64,000 nt of DNA, from NCBI GenBank assembly GCA_914767715.1, contig OU612067.1, positions 5,332,001 through 5,396,000 on the forward strand, written 5' to 3'. The notes under the pieces were generated by a model, which worked only from the letters and a program-made list of their open reading frames with translations, was not told where the DNA came from and did not search any database. Positions 13,867-28,400 of the stretch are shown in pieces. The translations under genes were made by a program, and so were the position numbers. How positions within the stretch are numbered: the stretch's first letter is position 1; each line of letters starts with the position of its first letter. Source of the stretch: Membranipora membranacea (lineage: Eukaryota; Bryozoa; Gymnolaemata; Cheilostomatida; Membraniporidae).

Positions 13867-15180
13867 CATAGTCTTAATATACTACCTAGACAGGCCAAAA
13901 GCATTCAATACTGTCCCACTTAAATAGCGCCGACACGACGTAATTAGTTTGAGCTGTGAGCCGTAGTTTACTATATAACCTATAGGAGTTTAGTTTTTGC
14001 GGTTTTTGCCTAAGTAGCGAAATTGTATGATAGCGAAATTACTTCCTAAGCAATAAACACCACTCAGTTTCATAAACAATGTACAATTATACAGGAATAC
14101 ACCTTTGCTACACATGCAAGGCAGTGTGGAGTAGTGGTCTAAGTCTCTGCCTTGCAATCAGATGGAGGTTTATGCCCTGGGTTCGAATCCCAGCTTGGAC
14201 ATTTTTTTAAAATTTTCGATAGTAAGCCTACTAGCGAAATTTAGTGTATCTTAAATTAATCTCACTCACCATAGTAGCGAAATTAAACTCTAAACTCTAG
14301 CTAAATTAAACTCAGCTCCTGTCCAGCCCCTTATATTATTCAATCACAAAGAAAATTGGTGAGTGTATGTAAAAGACCTTTCCGCACGAGATGGTATTCA
14401 TAATTTGTCTTCAGAACCCGAACTTTTTATGATAAGAGACATAAAATGTAAAGAATACATATGCCACAAGATCCCAAATATTTTGTTGGATGAGCACCAG
14501 CACCACCACCATCATCATTTTTTTCCTTCAAATTATTCGTAGTTGTGACTGAACACAACCAGTCTGCTCAAATTGGATTGCTAATATTATGGTCGCTTCT
14601 GTGTTGTTAAATGAGTAGTCAAAATCTAATTGCCTTTACCATGGCCAAACTTAATATTGCCGATGCCGGTAAGGTTCTTTGAGTTTATAAATGTGATATC
14701 GGCGTCAAATGTGAATGTCTATTGCTTCCCTGACTTATACACAGAAACACCAGCGTGAAAAAAGTTATTACTGAGATGTCTAAAACTGTTTAAACAAAAT
14801 TGCGTCCGATGAAGACCATCCTCTTTTTAGTCATGTTGTTTTCAACCGTGCAAAGGTATCCTCTTGCCTACAAACCATCTATTGCCCTTCAAAAGCATTT
14901 AAAGAGCTTTTTTCCATACTACGTGTCAGCTCACAACAGAATTTAAAATGTTCATTTTCATGTACCAATCCAATCCTATCGACTGTTAATACAATGATTG
15001 TTATAATAAGCCAAACCAAACCAGAACACGTCATCATCTGAGCTAATGGAACTACATGTAATGATGAAACTACAGAGGAAAAAGGATGGATCAGCACGTG
15101 ACTCTTATAATTTCAAAAAACTGGAAAATGGAATACCCTGGCCAAACTTATTATTGCCGATACCGGTAAGGTTTACAGTT
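13867..15180 (+). mobile_element. One arm of a P-like transposon (truncated copy)
   Basis: This is about 80-90% alike by eye to the left arm of the element at 35,436-38,035. It starts with the same terminus (catagtcttaatatactacc), continues with the gtccagccccttat block and the gtgagtgtatgtaaaagacc block, and ends in the ggccaaacttattattgccg block. No opposite end is found nearby, so the copy is truncated or solo. About 340 bp at 13,972-14,312 has no counterpart in the other copy and looks inserted; it contains the tRNA-like sequence at 14,120. Confidence 0.7.
14120..14200 (+). tRNA. tRNA-Ala(TGC)-like sequence, probably pseudo or SINE head
   Basis: It has an A-box-like gtagtggtctaag and a strong B box, ggttcgaatcc, within a clean T arm (ctggg/cccag). 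The anticodon loop cttgcaa would give TGC, with a 4-5 bp stem. A run of seven T follows at 14,202, as for Pol III termination. However, the acceptor ends do not pair and the variable region is too long for alanine, so a working tRNA is unlikely. It sits in an insertion inside the P-like arm, flanked by repeated tagcgaaatt motifs. Confidence 0.5.
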
Positions 15181-17560
15181 TCACCAAAAACCATAAAGGC
15201 TTGAGATTGCAATTATAGGATACCTTAGTATCCACAAGCTCTAATAAGAACTATTGTTAATAATCCAATAGTGACAGATGTAATCGAAGGCCCTTTGGTT
15301 CATCACAATGTCCATTTTGAGACGGTAATATTTATAACCACAGATCAATGCAACTGCGGGCAATAAGGCTATAGACTTTGGCTACCTGCCAGACTGGACA
15401 TGATGACAAGACCTATGAGGGCTCGCCCTGGAGCTCAGGCTGCAATATTTGAACATTAATCAAACAATTTATATAACTTAAACCTGGCTTACACTATATT
15501 GATCGAGTCACATGTAGTCAAGCTGCGTCAAGGTAGCTGCGGGCAGGTACTTGTACAGGTCGTTTTCAATCGCAGAACAATCTATTCCTTTTTTTTTCTT
15601 TCCATGAGATTTAGGATTTGATGTGCAACCGAAGATTGTTCATTGAGTTTATGTGCGATATGACAGCAACTAAAAATGTTCACGATAAATCTTCACTATA
15701 GAATTCACATTATAAAAAATTATTATTACGCTAATTGTCATGTAACTCTTCCGGGTGGAGTAAACCGATTCTCCTTTTTGTGGAAGCGTTGTAGCCTATT
15801 CCAGTTCGCATTCCATGATAGAACAAGGAAACTGTAACAGCTGCATAACTTCAGCTGTCGCTGTTTATGGTACACTGGACCATCAATAATGAATAAATCA
15901 ATAATGAATTACAAGAAAATAGGTATAATCTCAGACAGCCTTGGAACCTTAAGACCGATTAATTCACATCAATTATGTTGAGAGCAAAGGCGCAAAGTTT
16001 CTGACTTATTTAATGATTGAAGTATCGCTTCAATTAGTCTTATATCAGACTTGTTCATTGACTGTGGATACTCTGTTATAAGCTACCTTTCCATCTCTTA
16101 CGTCTTGCCCTTACTCTCAGACACGATAAAAACAGTAATATAGAAAAGATGAATAATCATCATTCTTTTTGTTTTATGAAAAGTTTTACCAAAGGATATA
16201 TATATAGCGAAATATTGTCGGTATAACCGTTTGTTTAAAAAACCTAGGTCTATTTAGGGGAGAGGGCACTGACAGTTTCTCCTGAGGGACAGGCGTACTT
16301 CAACTAGACGTTACATTGTAACAGTGAACTGCATTTTGTACAATGAACAAAGGCCTTTGATTGGGGTGGTAGTTTGAACGACTCTAACTGGTCATATTTC
16401 AGCACTTTTCAGAGTCATCCTGCAGTTACATAATAGGATTTGGCTATTTTTATTATTCCGTGAATGGGATCTTAAAATTGTACAATTATATTATACTCAA
16501 AATCACTTTGATACAACAATTGAGATAAAGAACTATGTGTATACCGGTATATCTGACACATATATGCAATGTATGCTACGTGCTACGTGTAAAATAGTTA
16601 TTGCAAACTCCTGTTGTGAAAATAGTTCCTCTTATAATAAAATAAAATCATGCTGACTACGAATTAGGAAAAACTGATGCGGTTAGATTACGTCATTGGT
16701 ACATTGGAACCAACTGCTATTTATCTTGGAGTATTACTTACCAACATTACTATCAGTAATTGCTCAATACATGATGATGTAGATAGATATTGGCTAATTT
16801 CAGATTTTGCTTTACTTCTGGTAGTTTCAGCGCTTAATAAAGTTACTATGGCTAGTCAGTTAAGAGATAAAGGCAGATAGGCACTGAAGTTTATCATGCC
16901 ATGCCAAAATTTTTTGCCGACCCATGCTGACTTGTAGAATTTATATATGAGGCTGATTTTCTTATTGGATGAGAGCCTCACACTTTTAGTCCATTGAAAC
17001 ATTGTTGTTGGTGAATACTAGGCCCAAATAAGACAGCTCTGCTCTGTAATAAACTGGTATGTATATGCCCATTGAAACAATATTATTTACTTTTTGTTTC
17101 TAGCACTCATTTGACTATGCTCTATTCTAAGCCAGTATATCTATAATGATCTACTTCAACATCAACATAACCTTTTTATCATGTCGGCCAATAATCTATT
17201 TCACAACCATCTTAAATTTCTGCTGCTCCCTTCGAGCCTCAACAAGCCTTCTGAGCATGGCTGACATTTTGTAAGCATTATCAAGGTAAATGCCATTAGT
17301 ACCAACAACGTTATTGAAAATTAACTTCCAGATGTATTGGCACAGTTGTTAACACAGATCTACGCATAAACGAAATATTGCATGATAATATGTATTCATT
17401 AAATTGATATAAAGCATTCATTAAACCTGAGAAAGTTGATTAAGTGAGGTAGCAAGCATCCTCTCAAACAACGCTTACGAAGTTGCAAAACCGCTTTGGA
17501 TGATATGACAACTACAAATTACCAATAAAGGCACTTATTTTAATGAGAGGACAACTCTTG
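15181..17560. other. Intergenic region, nothing recognised
   Basis: The sequence is AT-rich. Several short open frames (for example 16,677-16,880 plus) resemble no family I know and lack convincing splice context. There is no RNA gene or clear repeat. Confidence 0.5.
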
Positions 17561-17580
17561 TTTCCTAACTTGCCTAAACT

Positions 17581-17865
17581 TTTTTCACAATTGGGGAGAT
17601 AGTTTTGGGGAGATTGTTAAGAGTTGTCCTCCCAAATATAATGGGGAGCCTTGGGGAGCAGAGTACAAACTCTCCGTCTACACTGCAAAGTTATCCCCCC
17701 TGTCCAATTAAGGACACACAAACTCTCAAAAAAACATTTTGGGGATGATGTTGATATTGAAGCAGCATGCGTATTTCACCCGAAATAGACTATTGCAGCA
17801 GTTTTTGTTTTGGGGAGAATCCTAATCTCCCCAAAAATTCAAAACTCCCCAAAACTTATAAAAAT
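17581..17865. repeat. Cluster of GGGGAG/CTCCCC motifs
   Basis: About nine copies of ggggag or ctcccc occur in under 300 bp, on both strands. Several have the longer form ttttggggag or its complement ctccccaaaa (near 17,601, 17,818, 17,836 and 17,854). The longer form resembles the ctccccaaa core of the satellite at the start of the window. Confidence 0.6.
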
Positions 17866-17901
17866 AGTTGACACAACTTCCCAATAATCAACATTGTCAA
17901 C

Positions 17902-17995
17902 CCATACATACATACATACATACATACATACATACATACATACATACATACATACATACATACATACATACATACATACATACATACATACATAC
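17902..17995. repeat. CATA microsatellite
   Basis: About 23 uninterrupted copies of the tetranucleotide cata/taca. Confidence 0.98.
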
Positions 17996-19435
17996 TATTT
18001 ATATAGAGGTGCAGCAGAGGGGTGAGTAACCTGAGTTCCTATTGTGGTTATCAATTCTAACTTATAAGGCAATGTCCTTGAAGAGAATCAAGCCCTGAGA
18101 AATGAATAGATGATGTTTTGATTTGTGTAACTGGATATGAGCTCTTATCATAATAAAGTTTATATGAAGGGATGAGCAGGTCTGAGATTTCAAAGGATAC
18201 TTTTTATCAAGCCTTGAAGCTGATTCTAACTTCGCTCGCATGAACGGGTAAATCCAAGAACATACAACTTCAAATAATTTAACCATGAAAAGCAGCAGCC
18301 TTGGAACCCAGGCTGGGATTGAGGCTGTACATTCATTGCTCACCAGATACAAGATACTATAGCCTCTGGCCTAACATCCCTACAGTATCATCAAGACTGC
18401 TGGATGTTTTATAAGGTGGCACACTCTCTGTTGTCACTTATGGATCTTTGGCTGATCAAGTTTGGGTTGGTGATCAAAAGAAGCACATTACCATTATTTT
18501 TTAATCATGACTCAATTATTGCTCTTTGGAATTTGACACCTAACATCAACCATCAAAATACACGATCATTGGCCAACAACAAGCTGATATACTTTATTAC
18601 ACTATTATATATATCTGATAGGGAAACGATTATTGAGATAATAATTATGGCCAATTGATGGCTGAATTCTCAATTTTCGCAAGGACAACCTCCACAATCT
18701 GACTACAATAGGAGGCATTACTACGCAGTTAGGCCAATGGCTTTAGCAATGATCGTTTTCACCATCGAAAATTTAGAAGAGGAAAACCACTCAAGTTTCA
18801 TTACAATATTTGTCTTCTTCGAAACAAATGTACACAGTTAAAGATTACATGTGTTTACAATCATAGCTCAATGTGTGTATGTGTGGCATTATAGGTAGGG
18901 CCTTATCTGTACGACCTTATAAGTATAGCCGTGTAGGTATAGACAGCAGAATGTATTAGTGGAGAGATCCGAGGCCGAGCAATCCTAAGTCATGCCTCAT
19001 GTAGCTGAGACAGAACAGTCGATGAACGGAGTGTCGTAGTGTACTATTACTTCTCTACTTTACTGAAGTACAATTTTTTTCTAATTTAGACTGTCCTCAA
19101 AGGAATATTAATTATGCTAATATCTAAACAAGTAACGATTACATTCAGCTTGTGTTTTTATTCCACTATCAAGAGCTGAAAAGAACAAGTAATTCATAAA
19201 AGAATACATCATTACATTATTGTTAACACAATAGAGACTCGTCCTTCCAATGAAGGCTCATCTGATGTAAAAATATGAGTAGAAATAAATGAAGCCATAG
19301 TTTAGGAAGTTCTTCCTCTCCCCACTTCCGTATGATGCCCAGGAAGAAAACGATGCTATAATTATAACACATCACACCATGGAACATGTGAGAAGCTAGT
19401 TGGTGCCTTGTTTCCACTATCTGTATGGAAGCTGG
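17996..19435. other. Region downstream of TRMT2A, no gene seen
   Basis: This holds the 3' flank of the methyltransferase gene. A minus-strand AATAAA lies near 19,156-19,161. I recognise nothing in the open frames at 18,062-18,352 (minus) and 18,404-18,658 (plus). Confidence 0.4.
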
Positions 19436-22400
19436 CTAATCAGAAGTATCGACAGTTTTGGTGTCACGCTCAAACAGTAGTACGAGCTCACATTGTCGGG
19501 AATAAGGGAACATATCCACCGGTAGCATCTTCACTAGTTTGAATGGGTCCCCTTTCCATCTCTTAGACTCCGGTCTCATAAGTCTAAAAACAGGTTGAAA
19601 AGTTTCCTGTGAAATTTCAAACGTAGCATTGTACTATTATGGCTATTCAGGTTAGATAAAACATCAAGCTTCACTATTCTATAGATACAAAAAAAAACAA
19701 CAACCCAAGCTCTCTTCGTTATCAATCAAGAGAAAAAAGCATTCTAGATTCATAAGCCCATCTTCTTACATGGGCCCCTCAGGGGTATTCTTGTTCTCAA
19801 AGTCAATGGGATAACATAAACAAAAATATTATTCAAGCAAGCGATCTTTCTCCAATAAAATATTTTGGTCTTTTATTCTAGAAGTATAGACCGTGGTCAA
19901 ACTGATTGTTTGTTAACAACATGAAACCAATGAGGGGACTCACTATACAAACAGTGTAGATAGGGCAAACATAGCTCACACATGTGGGCAGTACCCCCTT
20001 ATCTCACTATGGTGAAATGCATGTTAATGTCACAACTTTGAAGTTTTAAAGTTAACTGATAAAAGCCAAGTAATATGCAGTAATAAACTTAGGACCAAAG
20101 CCTAAAGTTTCAAAGTGCGGCAGTAATATGGAAAAATCCTCAAACTATATTGGTACCCTTTTTATCTTTACCTTTCTTATCTTTAGAAAGGCTGTATTTA
20201 AAATTGAAGACATAAGTATGTCAAAATGTAGGCTGAGACCAATGATGGTGTCCTAGAAGTCGGTCATCTCGTCATATTTGACCTGCTTTGTCTGTGTTAG
20301 GAGTTGTTTCTCCTTGTTTGTCAACTTGAAAACAACGTTAAAAACGAAGCAAAGGTGATTCAATGGTAACTTCTTCAAACTCTGAGGGTGCAACCGCTTG
20401 TTGAGTAAAATACATCCATTAAGATTGGATTTGTGCAAGTCTGTATAACCGTGTTGAGGCCACCTTCCCAACCTCCTCCACTCAGCATTACCTATTAGTT
20501 TTAACTGAGACAGATTTGCCTTCTCAAAACACATGGAGTAAGGCAATCACTTCATTGTAGATGGTACTTACTCGTAGATAGTACTTACTCGACAAAGTTT
20601 TTGATGGCACTCTGAGGTTCACATGACACATACACAAGTTTAGTTAAAGATGTAGTCTTTCTCAAGGCTAGAATGACTTCTCTATCTGAAAACAATGAAA
20701 TGTCAATAATAAAATAATACACGCCTACATATAAAACAATATTACAATAATTCTCAAAGCACATTGCTCCTCACAATTCACATAATACTGACATTATAAG
20801 ACTAAAATGCGCACTTAGATATTCTTACACAAATAACCATAATGTTTTGTTATCTGATGTAGACTGGATCAAACGTGTTACACCAAGAAACTCTCAGTCG
20901 TATTATTAAATTTTCTCTAGCAAAAAGACCAAGGAACCAAGGAGTGTCTCTAACTCCTTGAATAAACGCAATGTTCTGTTATCTGATGTAGCCTGGATTA
21001 ACTGTGTTACACCAAGAAACTCACATTACATTTTCTCTTGTAAAAAGGGGTGACAACTCCATACTACTGCATCTCTATCAACAAGTCACTACTGGTAACA
21101 GAAATCCACAATTTGTAGGAAGTTTATAAACCACTCACTCAAACCAGCTCGTGGTGGATCGACGATAGCCATAGGATCTTCATGTTCAACAGATTTGATG
21201 AGTGAGGGAAGTACATCCTCAGCCCGACCACATTTGAAACTTATATTCTCGACACCTAAAGAACACATAATTTACAGAATACTATTTTGTTATACGGGAT
21301 ATACCATGTCTGGTACAACCGTAACGCGTACATGACTGACTTCAGTGAGAGGCCGGGTAATGGTAAGTAATAACACCAACCATAGTCATGGATGATGGCC
21401 TTAAAAGATTGCTACAACCTAGTCACATTACATGATATAACTTGATTTGCTGTAAATTCACTACAATCCAGGGGGCATTGATATATATATAACAAAACAT
21501 TACACATTACACATACACAGGAGTTAGTTGTATGTGCCTGCGACTTGGCTAAGTTTGATGTAAAACTCAGAAAGATCAACTTCAAGTGCTGACTGTTATG
21601 TGTTAATAATGGGCTCACATGCTCAGACTTTTATATTTACCATATTTAGTCAGGATAATGTCTAATATCCAAAATATTTTCCCAATATATTCCGCATAAG
21701 CATTGAAAGTGGTATAATGGTAACTTGAATTAAAATTATACAATTAATTTTTCATACACACTAAAAGCAGATAACATTATGAATTATTATTCATATATTG
21801 GAAAGTTATTGATGTCACCTCAAATTTACACCGTTACAAAGACTGGTTCAAGTTCCATACAAGATATCGCAGCTAAAGATAAGAAATATCTTTAACCAGT
21901 ATTCTTTGACGTCAAGCTAGACGGACATCTTAACACCTTGTCTCGCTCTTTCACAGCATTCTTAATCTTATACCTCTATATTAAAACGATGAGCTAGCAC
22001 AGCCCTTTATCTTAGCATCTATTACTCGTAGCAAAATTGTTTAATATTTATTAAAATTGTTGCACAACCATTTGATATCGCAGAAAACATCAATCAGCAA
22101 TGCTTAATGTTTGTTCATCGCTGCGCTTTGCAGAGGGAATTCTCTGCACTGTTTTTTATTTCAAGTTTGATCTGTTGTCTTGCATCAGAGTCTCATTGCC
22201 TAAGAGGTGTCTGCAGCCTACGGAGGTACCAAACTGAGGGGAGGCCATAGCCCCACATACAAATCCGTCAATACATTATTCAGGACTTCACAGCAGCCTA
22301 TCAGACTACCAGTACAGTACACTTATATATAATACAGATATAGATTAAGCCCATAGTGCACTCATATATTATACTGATATAGATTAAGCCTACCGTTAAG

Positions 22401-25400
22401 TTTTGCATTCTTCTCGGCATCTTTGACGGCATCTTGTACCAGCTCCACACCTATCACTGACTTAGCATACTAAGAATAGATTAGATAAACGCATTACATA
22501 CAACAGCAGCTTGTCACAATAACATGTATTCAGTGTGCACTTTATGGCATCAATACATCACAGAGTGAGGATATATATCCTCAATCTGTGAATACGTTAA
22601 ATTACAGAGGCCTGTACACTCACAATCTGTGTATGTTTATAGATTTGTCTGTCTAACCCAGGTATTATATTACACAGTGAATATTGGCAGAGCAGACAGG
22701 CTATGAGCCATTCAAAGCTGATTAAGACCAGCTATGGCATATGCATCTGAAGTTGTAGTCTTCAATGCTCAGACGGCTACAATGCAAATTAGTGCCACTA
22801 ACCGCTTACTCGCATTGCAGCTGTCTGAGCACTTAGACTACTGAAGTAGCTATCATCAGACTGGTCCAGGCTAGCCAACATAAAAGGTTTGTCAGGATCA
22901 AGCTTGTTTCATCTGCACATACAATTAATGTAAAACACTATCTCATAGATAGGGGTCCCATCCTGTTCCCATTTATTGATAATTTAAAAACAGAAATAAT
23001 AAGATTTATTAAATGTTTATAGTTAAAATAAAGTTTGTATTTATTCATTAATAACAATTGTTCTACAAACTAACCTTTGATAATATCATTCCTATAGTAC
23101 CGGTACCACAGCACACATCTAATACAGTAGATTTATTATCTGTTAGGCCAGCAAAGTCTGCTATAGCCGTGTACAACACCTCAGCACCCTCTCTGTTAAC
23201 TACAACATTATATAACATATATGTTGTGTTTGACCTAAATTAAAATAACTATGCCATATTGTCGGGCCTGAAGATAAACTGTGTATAAATATGTGCAGCT
23301 AATGTATGTACTAAGTAAGCAGTAGCAATAAGAACACTGTGACATAAACATCCATTAGTTGACAGTGGGATTGCAGTCTACCACAGTCAACAGAGCGGGC
23401 ACTCTTACCAACTCAGTCATACAAAAACTTAATAAATAGCTGTTGTGATGAATTGAAAGCCATTTGAATGGTAAAAACAAGGGTTGAGGCGTGAACTTCA
23501 CTATAACACAGCCCTGAAAAAATCAATCAAATGTCTCATCCCAGGCCTCAGTTAACAGACCATCATCATGATACTGTTATGAAGGCTTAATAATAATAAA
23601 CCGTGTGAAATAAAGGTTAAAATATTTATACCACACCTTGAAAGAAAGCTGAAGGAGAAATTTGGAATTTCAGACCTAGTAAAACCTCCTCTGCAGTCTA
23701 CAAACATGGAAACAGAGAAGTATCGATGAATAACTCTCAGATTTTGTTGCAGAGGTTTTGGATACTTTATGAGCATGAATTAGTTTTAGTAAACTTAAAT
23801 CAAGGGGAGGGCAACTCCAAAATGGGTTGCCTACATTAAATCATTATAATTAAATTATATCATGCTCTTAAGATACTCTTTGACTTAGCCAGGGTGGGTC
23901 GGTGGCTTCTCCTACATCCCGCCCTTGTCCCAAACCATCTAGCACTGGCCAGATGAAATGACTCTGCTTCAACTTGGGCCACCTTTTCGAAGTATCAAAA
24001 AAAATTACTACATATGCCAAGCATCCGATCATTGTTGGGTATAATCAATTGCATTAAATATTAGATCAAATTAAGCTTGTAACGAATTTAAAGAAAAAAC
24101 CACTTTTTCTCAGTGTACTGAGGAACACCAACCACTTTCCCCCAGAGATGGTCAGGCTGTGTAGTATCATCATTTGATTTCTTCCTAAAATAGAAAATTC
24201 AATAATATCATTATTACAATATTCAAAACTTGTTGCTAAAATTGGTAAAGAAAATCAGGCAACACTGATTTATTTGGCGTATCAGATTAAGAGAATCTAG
24301 AACTTGGGAAAGGATAATGATGACTTCCACCTAAGCTAGCAAAATAAGTGATAACAAACGTTAAGTCATGCACAAGCTTGTCAAACTCAGCTCATATTCC
24401 TCTCTCACACACTAAAGAGAAGCTAATGTCTAACACAATTTTGTTAACTTTATTTACATCTTCTACAGTGATTTAAGATAGACGGGAAATCATGTGCCGG
24501 ATCACATCCATGAGAGTAAGGTATAATGTATGTCTGAGTAACTTACTGTCTGGGTACAAAGTGTATATATAGAGATGTGACTGAGCAGTCTTTACCAGCA
24601 CCTTCAGTGTAATGTGTGATCAGATTAGTATTTATATTCTCTTTATCTTCCTGGAAAAACAACGGAAAAATATAGCTATGTTAACCTTATCGAGGCACTA
24701 CTATAATACTATTAGGGATAGATCACCATAAAATGATACGTTCATAAGATGACATTTTGATAATGGTGAGGAAATTTCAGAAGAAGGGATGTAGCATTGC
24801 ATCAGTGGTGTTCGGATTTCAGGTTATCATGATATGTTATCGGACAGACAAAGACATGTACAAAGGTCAGTATCATAGCTAAGTTTAAAATATTAATTAT
24901 CAATCCGCCGTACGATGATAAAAAAAGAACCACAGGGTTCTCTTGGTAAAATTGGAACTAAAAATCTTTCAACATGCATAAAGATTGTTGTCACCTTACT
25001 GCATAAAAAAAGTTAACAGCGATTTACTACTTTTGGAAGCTCTGTTCTCTAATCCTTTCATTATACATAAAGTGAATGAATCATGAAAATGAATGATGTT
25101 ACCTACTCCTAGAAGTCCTGATCTTTAAATATACAAGTATCAATCTCACCTGTGTTATACCATCTTGTACAAAGGTAGGCATGACCATAACATCTCCAGT
25201 GCTGGAAGTCCTAACAAGCAGCCACTGCCAGTTTCCTGTCTGACTGACAGGGTCAACAGGCGCATAACCTGAGTTCTCTACATATGTCTGAAAGTTTGAG
25301 GCGATGTCCTTCATAGCATCAGATGTAGTGGGAACCTGACCTGGTTCTAACACTGCTACAGTACCCGATCGATATTCGCCAAGTCGGTAACCAACACATA

Positions 25401-28400
25401 TATCTAATAATGGAGTAACATTGTATTTAAATATGAGAGGAGATGGTAGAACAGCGATGTGTTGAATGGTGGGATAAAAGCGATCAAGGAAGGGGTGGTG
25501 AGAGACATATGATCGCTTTGCATATCGACCAAGAGCATACCACCATTGAAGAAGAGGACACCATATACTTATGTACGCACAGGGACAAACACATAACAAG
25601 ATTGTAGTTGCAATTTATGGGCATCAATATTTGTTTTTTATTGTATGGTGTTTTTAAGGCCACATACCTGAGGAGATGGGATTTCTGCCGATGGTGAATT
25701 CACACTTGTTTCTATAACCTTTCACTTCTGGCTGTTCAATGTAAAACAAAACCAAATACCTTTGTCACTAAATCAGCAAATTGAACAGAACAAGCAAGTT
25801 GAGGGACCAGGACTGTGAAGAATGAGATGTGCAATACATATAACCCGCTGTCAATCACCCTCCATAAAAGGGATGGTACTTGATAGCAGGTGCCACTTAG
25901 ATGAGACAATGTCTGAGGCCCTCAACCTGGTTCTTGCTAAAGAATTACTATCTCAGTTATCAGTTACCATAAATATCGGAGTTGCTGAATGATGTATGAA
26001 TCGTAGCAGTGTTGAAAACAACAAATTTTAGAAAGTGTGAAAGATCTGAAATAAAAAAAACTGATGACTATTTCAGGCCTGTATATTTGGGACAATAATT
26101 TCTCCCATGGTGGATATTCCTGAGGATAACTGACCGAAGGTTTGACAGGTAGAAGTCTCTCCTTATAGTTAGTATCTGGTCGTTCTGACTTTGGTAACTC
26201 TTTATATGCGATGAACATCTGCTGCTGCAGCTGGCCCATTAACTTTACTAGTTTTTCCCGTTTCACCTGAAAATTGATTGGAAAATTGATGCAATTGTCT
26301 GAATTAATAAATAGACCATAGAATTAAGAATCAACAGGATCATACACCGCTAATAGAGGATTATCCTCTCTATAGTCTCTATAGTATGGTTATCCCATTT
26401 TGTTTCCATGTGAGAGATTACACATCTTCTATTGATCATACAGGTTAGATTTCTCAACTGAGCACCGAGTAATGTGACAAGCTCAGTTCCGACCTGATAT
26501 CATCATAATAGTAATTTCTTTCATATTTCCCACTCCTTCCGCAGGCCGAACAGAGCATAGAGTACAGAGACAACTGACAGGAACATAAGAGATATTAAAG
26601 TGGTATTATATCACTAGAGCATTTATACCTCTATAAATATTACTAACCTCCAGTTGTTGTTCGTATGTACTTTTCCACAGCGGAGCCACACTATTGAGTA
26701 GTTTCTCTTTGTACTCTTCTAGTGTTAGATTAGGAGCCTTCTGTTTCTGTGCTGACTCATCTTGTGATGAGGACTCATCTGTAACATATAACAATAACGT
26801 ATAATAAAACTATATTACATATTCAATTAATAGAGAGCAGCATTTAATTTAACATTTATTGTAACACATAATCAAAGGTTTTGCAAGAGGAATATGAAAT
26901 ATGTAATACAACAAACTGACTATGCGGTGTTCAGTGGTCCGAACTTTGTAAAATACAGTATAAGCATTCATTACAAATCATTGTCTGACTTTTGTTTTTA
27001 TATATACACAACAACCTATAAAGAAAACACATTGAAAATCAGTTCCCACATGACTCTTGCAGTTGAGGGATAATTCGTATATATACTATACCGGCTTTTC
27101 TTTTGCGCTGAAGTAATGGATCATCTGCAGCGTCTGCTTTCTACAAAATTGATAATCCTTATAAGCGTGTAATAATCATCAATAATAGAAAGTTGTCTCC
27201 TCTATCAAATTTTGATGGCGTTCAAGTATGTATTGCCATAAACTAATCACATGTATGTATTTTACCTAAGGTCTATGATATGAATGTGATGCTCACTTGG
27301 CGACTGAGGATTAATGCCATGTAGCGGATAGCACATAACCAGAGGCAAAGGACATAATGATAAATTGTGATTGAAGGACTGAAGAACTCTCCCAATCTAG
27401 CATCGGTATTTTTTGAGATTCAGGATTTAACCATTCTGGATCTCCTGATCTAATACACAATCGGCGCTAGAATAGAAGGAATATCGCTCTACTCTACCTT
27501 GATATGGCAATTACTATTATCATGGAAAGACATGTGACAGCATGGAAAGACATGCTGACAAGCTGGAAAGACAGCTAAACCTTCTACAAGGGGTCCCAGC
27601 AATGGGCCATGTAAGGCCAATAACCCTAACACGTACGCTGTGTTTCATAGGGTGGCAATGGTGGATTGGAATGCGCTGTGGGATGAGAGAACACAACTCC
27701 GAGTAGTGAATAGCGGGCTATCTAATTAGCGCCATCGACCCATTCTCTTTTGGGGATGGTGAGATGGCGCAATCGGTTAGCGCGCTTGCTATTCACTGCC
27801 AGGCGATTAGTGCCGCAGGAGTTGTGGGTTCGAACCCCACTGGGGGAGCTTTCATTGTTGATTGTTCCAGCCCCCAGCACCCTCGGGTGTATACCTCTCC
27901 TGATATGGCAATTACTAAAAAAGTTAACATCCACTGTAAATTTCTAAGTTCTAATTAATTTTACCCAATAAAATAACATCATGAGAAAGATACCTTGACA
28001 GTAAGTGATTTTCCTCTCCATTCATAACCATCTAATACTTTCATAGCTTCACATCTATCCTCCTCACAGCTAACATATAATAATAATAATAATACCATTA
28101 ACATAACTAACTCATATACCCTAGAGGAGCAAATATTAGCTAGAAGTTAGTTCTCTCAAATAAATAACGTCCTCAGCTTCAATACAGAGTTGTCTACTTT
28201 TTGTCAATGGGAAGACAATTAAAAACCAAGCTATATTTTTGTAAGAATCATTCTTTCTTTTCAAAGGTATGAAAAAAGTTGATTGAATATGGGTTTCATG
28301 CATACTCTTCTCTACAGCGCACAAGTCATCCAAATATCAATCCAGTCCTTGCTTAAATCTATTTTTTACTATTCATTATATCTATACTTTGACTTTTGAT

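Noticed and set aside
25850-25940. Possible extra TRMT2A exon
   Set aside because: The frames do not fit the phases, and exon 7 joined directly to exon 8 already gives the conserved sequence LLPVKPS followed by PEVKGYRNKCEF.
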